NCBI RefSeq assembly: GCF_000255705.1
Contig: NZ_JH636439.1
Span: 422,933 to 477,417 of the forward strand
DNA length: 54,485 nt
Source of the DNA: Zavarzinella formosa DSM 19928
Lineage (GTDB): Bacteria > Planctomycetota > Planctomycetia > Gemmatales > Gemmataceae
Direction: 5' to 3'
The position numbers and the translations under genes were made by a program. Shown here piece after piece: positions 48,640 through 54,485 of the stretch (position 1 is the stretch's first letter; the number at the start of each line of letters is the position of its first letter). The notes under the pieces were generated by a model, which saw nothing but the letters and a program-made list of their open reading frames with translations, did no database searches and was not told the origin of the DNA.

Positions 48640-50250
48640 ATGAAACGGACTTTGTTCGGCTTGGGTGGTTCCCTCGCCTTCATCGCGATGCCCGCCTTCG
48701 CGCAGGATTCCGTTCCGGCGGCTTCTCTCGGCCGACCGGCGGCTTCATTGGGGCGGCCGGTTGCGGATTACGCTCCGGGGATCACCTCTCCTTCTTTGGA
48801 TGTGCGGCCGGTGGCCGCCATCGACTTCGTTCCCAAGGCCATGCCCAAGGGCACGGTGAACGAAACAACCCCCATCCTGCCGATGCCGGGGGGAACCGGG
48901 CCGATGGTTCCCATGCCGGGATCAATCGGTTCCTCGACGCCGATGCCGGTGGTCACTTCCCCGTCCATGCCTGGCCCGGCTTTCGTGACGCCCGGCACAC
49001 CCATTCCCATGAACGGGCCAATTCCCGGCGTGCCGGTCATGGTTCAACCTCCGGGGGGTGGAATGCCCGGCCCGGAGATGGGAATGCCCGGCCCGGTGAT
49101 CGCCAGCCCCATGCCCGGCGGTTGCGACAGCCCTTATGGCTGCGGCATTCCGGGCTTGGCGGGCGTCGGCGGGATGCCCGTCCCCATGAGCCGTTGGTAC
49201 ACCAGCGGAGAGTATCTCTTATGGTGGATGAAGGGATATATCGCCCCGCCGCTGGCGACCGTCGGCCCGGTGGCGAGCGAGGGAATCCTCGGCCGACCCG
49301 GCGTGACGACCATCTATCCGACGGACCGGATCACCAATAATCCCATTTCGGGTTTCCGAATGGGGCTTGGCTATTGGTTCAGTCCGAAGTGGGCCATTGA
49401 GTCGAATTTCTTCTTCCTCCGTGATTCGGGAAGCACGTTCTCGGCCAGCTCGAACCAATACCCCAATTCGATTCTGGCCCGGCCGTTCTTCAGCCTGAAC
49501 CAGAACGCGGAATTCGTGGAGCAGATCGGCAACCCCGGCATTTACGCCGGTTACATTAATGTTCTCCATCGATCAACCTTGTGGGGCCTTGACCTCAACC
49601 TGCGAAAGCATCTTTACCAATCCTGCACGTCTTCCTTCGACTTGCTGGGTGGTTTCCGGATGGTTGACTTGGGCGAAGAACTGACGATTCAGGAATCGGC
49701 GACCGGCCTCGCCGGGGCGCCCCGGCAGTTCATCGGTCAAAGCCGATTGTTGACGGACTCGTTCAAGACGAAGAACCAGTTCTATGGCGGTCAGATTGGC
49801 GCCGTGTTTAACCAGCAGTGGGGCCGATGGTCTCTCAACACCCAAGCCAAGATCGCCCTCGGGGGATCGGTGATGACCTCCAGCGTCTCCGGGGGCATCG
49901 CGGGCGGAGTTTCGCCGCCTCCAAATCAACCGGGCGGATTGCTGGCGCTGAACTCCAACATTGGATCGGTGACAGCCACGAAACTGGCGTATGTGCCGGA
50001 AGTGAACCTCAACCTTGGGTACGACATTACCCAACACACCAAGATCTTTGTGGGATACTCATTCCTGTACTGGTCATCGGTGGCGCGACCCGGCGCCCAG
50101 ATTGACCGGAGTTTGAACGAGTACAGCATTCCGGACTTCACGATCGGCCGCAGCCCGCCGCAAACCACGGACCCGCGACCGCTGAATGTCGTCCAACGCG
50201 AATCGTTCTGGGCGCAGGGGTTCAACGTTGGATTGCAATTCCGCTGGTAA
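48640..50250 (+). CDS. BBP7 family outer-membrane beta-barrel protein
   Basis: A 536-aa protein with AAGGAG before ATG 48640 and signal peptide MKRTLFGLGGSLAFIAMPAFAQ. Residues about 70-170 are a Pro/Gly/Met-rich low-complexity stretch. After RWYTSGEYLLWWMKGYIAPP begins the BBP7 barrel, a family largely confined to planctomycetes, with alternating strands (FRMGLGYWFSPKWAIESNFF) and the terminal GFNVGLQFRW, which fits an outer-membrane barrel end. It converges on dnaE across a strong shared terminator. Confidence 0.92.
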   Translation: MKRTLFGLGGSLAFIAMPAFAQDSVPAASLGRPAASLGRPVADYAPGITSPSLDVRPVAAIDFVPKAMPKGTVNETTPILPMPGGTGPMVPMPGSIGSSTPMPVVTSPSMPGPAFVTPGTPIPMNGPIPGVPVMVQPPGGGMPGPEMGMPGPVIASPMPGGCDSPYGCGIPGLAGVGGMPVPMSRWYTSGEYLLWWMKGYIAPPLATVGPVASEGILGRPGVTTIYPTDRITNNPISGFRMGLGYWFSPKWAIESNFFFLRDSGSTFSASSNQYPNSILARPFFSLNQNAEFVEQIGNPGIYAGYINVLHRSTLWGLDLNLRKHLYQSCTSSFDLLGGFRMVDLGEELTIQESATGLAGAPRQFIGQSRLLTDSFKTKNQFYGGQIGAVFNQQWGRWSLNTQAKIALGGSVMTSSVSGGIAGGVSPPPNQPGGLLALNSNIGSVTATKLAYVPEVNLNLGYDITQHTKIFVGYSFLYWSSVARPGAQIDRSLNEYSIPDFTIGRSPPQTTDPRPLNVVQRESFWAQGFNVGLQFRW

Positions 50251-50264
50251 TCGAAGCGAACAAG

Positions 50265-50314
50265 AAAGAGAGAACCCCGGCTTTCATCAGGAAGCCGGGG
50301 TTCTCTCTTTTGTT
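50265..50314. terminator. Bidirectional terminator
   Basis: A perfect 19-bp stem (50265-50283 with 50292-50310), 8-base loop, with T-rich sequence on the plus side (TTTTGTTTT) and A-rich on the other. It separates the BBP7 gene from dnaE. Confidence 0.92.
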
Positions 50315-53300
50315 TTAACGTCCTGAGAACATCACCGATCCGGCGCCGATCAGGAGTTCCAGTTCTTCGAGAGGCACTTCGGCGGGGTTTACCCGGTAAT
50401 CATCCCCCAGCCGGAATTGAGCCGTGCGGCCTTGTCCGTCCTTCACCACCATGAAGACATTGCAAGTGCCGGTTTTGCGTTTCAGGATGGTGCCGATGCG
50501 GTCCACGGTGTCCGGACCATGCTGACCAAGGGTGACGTTGAGGATCATTGCCTTGGTCAATTCCTTCCTCGCTTGTTCAAGCGTCATCAACTTTCGCAGG
50601 ATAGTTGACTTGTTGCCGCTCTTTTGATCATCCTCGACCACGGCCTCGAACAGATAAATCTTGTCATCCACAAACTCGGTGGGATACCGGCCGAAATCGT
50701 CCGGCCACATCACGCAGTCCAGTTGTTTGGTGAAATCCTCGATCTTGCAACGAACATAACGATTTCCCTTTTTGGTGGTCATGAACCGCGTTTGCGAAAT
50801 CATGCCGCCGAAGCGAACTTGCGAGCCGTCTTTCGCCTCACTCACCATCTGACAGGTATGGGTGGCGAAGCGTTTGAGCGCCATCTCAAACTCCGCGAGC
50901 GGGTGGCTGGAGAAGTAAAAGTCGAGGGCTTCCTTCTCAAACTTGAGTTGGTCCGTGTTGGACCAACGCGGAATGTTTGGCAATGGCGGATTTGTTTTGG
51001 CCGCCGGCTCCCCGGTTTCGTCATCGCCTCCCATCATGTCGAAGATGCTTCGCTGCCCGCGGCGACGATCTTCTTGCATGTTTTCGGCTGATTGCAAGGC
51101 CCCGCCTAGCGCGGACAGCAATTGCGCCCGGTGGGCAAATGGTTGGGCAAAGCCGTCCATCGCCCCCCCTTTGATGAGGCGTTCGATGGCGGACCGGGAA
51201 ACGGTCTTGGTGTCCACCCGTTCGCTGAACTCGAACAAGTCCTTGAATGGGCCGCCTTCGGTTCTCGCCCGCATGATCTCCTCGGCCGCCCCGCGGCCGA
51301 GACCCTTGATGGCCACCAACCCGAAGATGATCTGGCCGTCCTTCACCGTGAAATTTGGCTCCCCCCGGTTCACATCCGGCGGGTTGACGGGGACGCCGAA
51401 CCTCCGGGCGTCCGCGATGTGGTCCACCATGATGTCGCGTTTGTTACCGTCATCCACTTCGCTGGAAAGCAACGCGGCCATGAACTCGGCGGTGTAGTGC
51501 CGTTTCAGGTAGGCCGTGTGGTAGCTCATGTAGGCGTAGGCCGCCGAGTGGGACTTGTTGAAGCCGTACCCGCCGAACTTCACGATCATGCCGAAGATTT
51601 CATCGGCCTTTTCCCGCGACATCCCCTGCTTTTCGGCCCCGTTGATGAAGTCCACCCGCCGGGCGTTGATGATGTCTTCTTTCTTCTTGCTAATGGCTTT
51701 GATACAGGCATAGGCGCTGGACAACTCCAACCCCCCCATGCGGTTGAGAATCCGCATCACCTGTTCTTGGTACACCATCACGCCGTAGGTTTCGGAAAGC
51801 AATTCCTCGACAATCGGGTGGGGGTAAACCGGCTTCTTGCGGCCGTGTTTGCAGTCGATGTATTCATCCACCATCCCCCCTTCGAGCGGGCCGGGGCGGT
51901 ACAGGGCGGTGCAGGCGATAATGTCCCGGATGTTGTCCGGCTTCAGGCGTTTCAGGAGTTCCCGAATCCCCTCGGACTCAAACTGGAACACCCCCTTGGC
52001 GTCCCCTTTTTGCAGGAGTTTGTACGTTTCCAAATCGTCCATCGGGATGCGTTCGAGGTCGATGGCCACGCCCCGCGTCTTCTTAATCATCTGCAGCGAG
52101 TTATCCACCAGCGTGAGCGTGCGGAGACCCAAGAAGTCCATCTTGAGCAGGCCGATTTTCTCGATGTCCCCCATCACCCACTGCGTGGTGAGGGCCTGCC
52201 GGGTTTCGCCGCTTTCGTCTTTGCGCTTGATGATTTGCACGGGCACATAGTCGGTGATCGGCCCGTTGGCGATCACCACCCCGGCGGCGTGTGTCCCGGT
52301 GTTGCGGTTGGTGCCTTCCAGTTTCAACGCAATGTCGATCCACTCGCGGACAAGCGGATCGTTTTCATATTCTCGCCGGAACTCTGGCGAAGCGGCGAGA
52401 GTTTCCTCGATGGATGTGCCCGGCTTGGGGGACACCCATTTGGTCATGTAGTTGACGCGCTCCAGCGGGATATCCAGCACCCGGCCGACGTCCTTGATCG
52501 CGGCCTTCGCGGCCATCGTGCCGAAGGTGCAAATCTGGGCGACGCTCTTTTCGCCGTATTTTTGCTTCACATAATCGATCACCATTTCCCGGCGTTCCTG
52601 ACAAAAGTCGATGTCGATATCAGGGGCTTCGCTCCGGTTCGGGTCGAGGAATCGCTCGAACAGCAAGTCATACATCAGCGGATCGACGTGGCTCATGTAC
52701 AGCACATAGGCAACGACCGCCCCGCAACCGGAACCACGAGCGCTACAGGGGATGCCCTGTTCGCGGGCGAACCGCACAAAGTCCCACACGATCAAAAAGT
52801 AACTGGCGAAGCCCATCCGGCAAATGATGCCCAACTCGTGGTCGAGCCGGGCTTGGACCTCGGGCCGCATCCGGCCTTCGTAGCGCTCCCGCATTCCCTG
52901 TTCGCAGAGTTCCCGGAGATAGTCCTCGGGTTTTTTGTTCTCGGGGGGGACGAACACCGGGAAGTAACGTTTCTTGAAGTCGATGTCGATATTGACGCCA
53001 TCGGCGATTTCCTGGCTCCGGGCCACGGCGTCCGCGAATTTCGGGAACGCGGCATACATGTCCTCGGGCGTGCGGACGTAGTAGGGGCTTTTGATCTTCC
53101 CCTCGGGGTAGTTCCGCTTGCCCGGTTCCCGTTTCCGGCTGGTGTTGATGCAGAACAGCACATCGTGGGCGTCGCCATCAGCCTGCACGAGATAGTGGGC
53201 GTCGGCCGTCGCCACCAGCGGAATGCCGACCTTCTGGGAGATCCGCACGGCCTCGACGGTGCATTGGTCCTGCAAGTCCAGCCCGTTATTTTGAATCTCG

Positions 53301-53821
53301 ATGTAAAAGTCTTTCTTGAAGACCTTCTCAAACCACTCGGCGAGTTCTTTCGCCTTCTTGGTTTCATTCCGCAGGATCAAGTCGTTGAATTCCCCGGCGA
53401 GGCAACCGCTCAAGCAAATTAACCCTTCGCTATGGGCTTCGAGCAATTCACGGTCGATCCGGGGGTGGTAATAGAAGCCCTCCAGCCAGGCGATGGAGGA
53501 GAGTTTGATAAGGTTCTTGAAGCCGGTATAGTTCTTGGCGAGCAGCGTGAGATGGGAGTAAGCATCCCCTTGCCGGAGCGCTTTCTTGTCATGTCGGCTG
53601 CCGGGGGCCATGTAGGCTTCGTACCCGATGATCGGGTTAAGGCCCGCCCCTTTGCATTCCCGGTAAAACTCGACGGCTCCGAAGAGATTCCCGTGATCGG
53701 TGATCGCGATCGCGTTCATCCCCTGTTTTTTGGTCTGCTGGACAAGTTCTGGAATGCGATTGGCCCCGTCGAGGAGGCTGTAATGCGTGTGGCAGTGCAG
53801 GTGGACAAATGAACGGCTCAT
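50315..53821 (-). CDS. dnaE: DNA polymerase III subunit alpha
   Basis: A 1168-aa replicative polymerase. ATG 53821 is chosen; the longer frame begins with TTG. The PHP domain is at the N-terminus (FVHLHCHTHYSLLDGANRIP, ITDHGNLFGAVEF), with the catalytic acidic triad within APDIDIDFCQERR and a third Asp in KIGLLKMDFLGLRTL. The C-terminal part contains the helix-hairpin-helix and OB-fold (MISQTRFMTTKKGNRYVRCK). The length and order match DnaE1. It lies next to a mobile element on its upstream side. Confidence 0.98.
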   Translation of the reverse strand: MSRSFVHLHCHTHYSLLDGANRIPELVQQTKKQGMNAIAITDHGNLFGAVEFYRECKGAGLNPIIGYEAYMAPGSRHDKKALRQGDAYSHLTLLAKNYTGFKNLIKLSSIAWLEGFYYHPRIDRELLEAHSEGLICLSGCLAGEFNDLILRNETKKAKELAEWFEKVFKKDFYIEIQNNGLDLQDQCTVEAVRISQKVGIPLVATADAHYLVQADGDAHDVLFCINTSRKREPGKRNYPEGKIKSPYYVRTPEDMYAAFPKFADAVARSQEIADGVNIDIDFKKRYFPVFVPPENKKPEDYLRELCEQGMRERYEGRMRPEVQARLDHELGIICRMGFASYFLIVWDFVRFAREQGIPCSARGSGCGAVVAYVLYMSHVDPLMYDLLFERFLDPNRSEAPDIDIDFCQERREMVIDYVKQKYGEKSVAQICTFGTMAAKAAIKDVGRVLDIPLERVNYMTKWVSPKPGTSIEETLAASPEFRREYENDPLVREWIDIALKLEGTNRNTGTHAAGVVIANGPITDYVPVQIIKRKDESGETRQALTTQWVMGDIEKIGLLKMDFLGLRTLTLVDNSLQMIKKTRGVAIDLERIPMDDLETYKLLQKGDAKGVFQFESEGIRELLKRLKPDNIRDIIACTALYRPGPLEGGMVDEYIDCKHGRKKPVYPHPIVEELLSETYGVMVYQEQVMRILNRMGGLELSSAYACIKAISKKKEDIINARRVDFINGAEKQGMSREKADEIFGMIVKFGGYGFNKSHSAAYAYMSYHTAYLKRHYTAEFMAALLSSEVDDGNKRDIMVDHIADARRFGVPVNPPDVNRGEPNFTVKDGQIIFGLVAIKGLGRGAAEEIMRARTEGGPFKDLFEFSERVDTKTVSRSAIERLIKGGAMDGFAQPFAHRAQLLSALGGALQSAENMQEDRRRGQRSIFDMMGGDDETGEPAAKTNPPLPNIPRWSNTDQLKFEKEALDFYFSSHPLAEFEMALKRFATHTCQMVSEAKDGSQVRFGGMISQTRFMTTKKGNRYVRCKIEDFTKQLDCVMWPDDFGRYPTEFVDDKIYLFEAVVEDDQKSGNKSTILRKLMTLEQARKELTKAMILNVTLGQHGPDTVDRIGTILKRKTGTCNVFMVVKDGQGRTAQFRLGDDYRVNPAEVPLEELELLIGAGSVMFSGR

Positions 53822-54174
53822 GCGGCTCTCAAGATGGGCTGACAATCAATAATTGTAACCGGATACCTGAGAGCTTCCGAGGGGTAAAGAGGAGCTTGGC
53901 GAGGTGAAAATGGTCGATTCGTGAGGCAAATCTGAAACTGGTTTGCAGCAGAATTCCGCAAGGTGTGGCGGGTTAAAAGTCAAATTGTTGCAGAAGTTGC
54001 ATTTTTGAACCCGTCACCCCACCGGTAGGACGCCGCTTTAAAGATCAGTGCAAGGATAATCGGCCGGACTTCAGCCCGTCGGGGAACTGTTGGACCACCG
54101 GGAGTCGCGGTACCCTCGCTGGCGCGTTTTGAAGTTGCGCTTTTTGCTGAGGAGAGTGGGCCGGGATAGAAAAA
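53822..54174. other. Intergenic region between dnaE and the right-hand IS
   Basis: No gene is supported. A 10-bp inverted repeat with one mismatch (53965-53974 with 54008-54017) encloses two GTTGCA copies. The left end of the insertion sequence is probably within this stretch, but I cannot place it because no terminal partner is in the window. Confidence 0.4.
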
Positions 54175-54240
54175 CGAGACTCCCCCGGCCGGATCGGTTG
54201 GGCCGTGAGGCCGGGTGATCACCAACCGGAAGGAGTCTCG
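54175..54240 (+). promoter_or_regulatory. Transposase leader hairpin covering the ribosome-binding site
   Basis: CGAGACTCC (54175-54183) is perfectly complementary to GGAGTCTCG (54232-54240), three bases before the ATG. An inner stem CGGTTGG/CCAACCG (54195-54201, 54222-54228) extends it. The right arm contains the GGAG ribosome-binding site, so translation of long read-through RNA would be blocked. Confidence 0.75.
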
Positions 54241-54243
54241 GTC

Positions 54244-54485
54244 ATGATTGTGCAAGAAGGACTCCCCGGAATCAAACAGTTTCTTCGTCCGGCCGGCCTG
54301 AGTCCCCGGGCGCTCGGCCTGGTGATTCGTTGCGTGGCGGCGTTTTGTTTGCATTGGGGGCGCATGAGCGCCTCGCAAGCCTCGGGGTCGGTGGCCTCGG
54401 AGCCGCGTCATCGCGCCCAGATCAGCCGGTTTCTCGGCCGCAAGGGCCTTCGCCAACGGCCGCCGCTGGCTCTGGTGCGGGACCG
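54244..54485 (+). CDS. Transposase, N-terminal part (runs off the right edge)
   Basis: An open frame from ATG 54244 to the window end (80 codons). It starts MIVQEGLPGIKQFLRPAGLS and continues LGLVIRCVAAFCLHWGRMSA and RFLGRKGLRQRP, a helical basic N-terminus like those of DDE transposases (IS4/IS701-type is my best guess). The leader hairpin that hides its ribosome-binding site is typical of insertion sequences. The catalytic domain is outside the window. Confidence 0.65.
   Translation, partial: MIVQEGLPGIKQFLRPAGLSPRALGLVIRCVAAFCLHWGRMSASQASGSVASEPRHRAQISRFLGRKGLRQRPPLALVRD

Noticed and set aside
51122-53422. 766-codon plus-strand frame opposite dnaE
   Set aside because: It is a shadow of the conserved dnaE sequence.
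53980-54456. Minus-strand ORF opposite the right transposase
   Set aside because: It is a shadow frame that crosses the leader hairpin and has no domain.

Overview
The window looks like a stretch of planctomycete chromosome, most likely Gemmataceae-like. The evidence is gene content: a BBP7-type outer-membrane barrel, a PEP-CTERM protein, a Tat-type Gfo/Idh/MocA oxidoreductase, a sulfatase, secreted leucine-rich-repeat proteins, a TPR protein carrying two RNA-polymerase alpha-CTD modules, a SecD-SecF fusion and many long secreted proteins. Placement below phylum is inference. Both ends run into insertion sequences: the end of an ISL3-like transposase at the left and the start of a second transposase at the right. 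The left element has cut off the 3' half of a sulfatase gene.

Layout. 1-12 kb: broken sulfatase, a small secreted protein, a YHYH-domain protein, an M16 protease, a very large DUF2341/LamG/sialate-O-acetylesterase protein, and a coupled pair (DUF6134-like plus probable beta-barrel). 12.5-17.6 kb: an acyl-reductase-like SDR, a HEAT-like secreted protein, tRNA-Arg, a Gfo/Idh/MocA oxidoreductase and two small overlapping membrane-protein genes. 17.6-22.8 kb: an apparent co-directional unit of two secreted LRR proteins, an ECF sigma factor and a PQQ-repeat lipoprotein. 22.8-25.9 kb, opposite strand: a compact three-gene operon of a jelly-roll-like protein, a PqqD-like/radical SAM/SPASM enzyme and a TPR-SUMF1 protein. 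This is the best candidate here for an undescribed modification system. 26-30.2 kb: M28 protease, a BshC-like orphan and a family 2 glycosyltransferase.

30.2-31.1 kb holds a nearly gene-free stretch with one tiny ORF and a very strong terminator, then four tRNAs (Asn, Gln, Lys, Phe) whose middle spacer has a telomere-like AAACCCT repeat. 31.1-39.2 kb is mostly housekeeping: ruvX, mannose-1-phosphate guanylyltransferase, a UDP-sugar pyrophosphorylase, a PhnP-like hydrolase, glyA, hemG and glgC. 39.2-46.6 kb: a tandem pair of DUF2007/zinc-ribbon proteins, then the secretion/tRNA-modification group secDF-yajC-tgt, with the TPR/alpha-CTD gene upstream. 46.8-53.8 kb: DUF2237, a sugar-nucleotidyltransferase, PEP-CTERM protein, BBP7 barrel and dnaE.

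Themes. Four nucleotidyltransferases (ManC, UDPGP, GlgC, RfbA-like) supply activated sugars for glycans and storage polymer, and a GT2 enzyme is nearby. Several proteins are exported. Two large intergenic palindromes stand out: a 23-bp-arm element at 34.9 kb and a 50-bp-arm element at 45.15-45.27 kb. One arm of the second contains the ribosome-binding site and start codon of tgt. No CRISPR array, rRNA or prophage was seen. All function calls come from reading motifs, without a database search.
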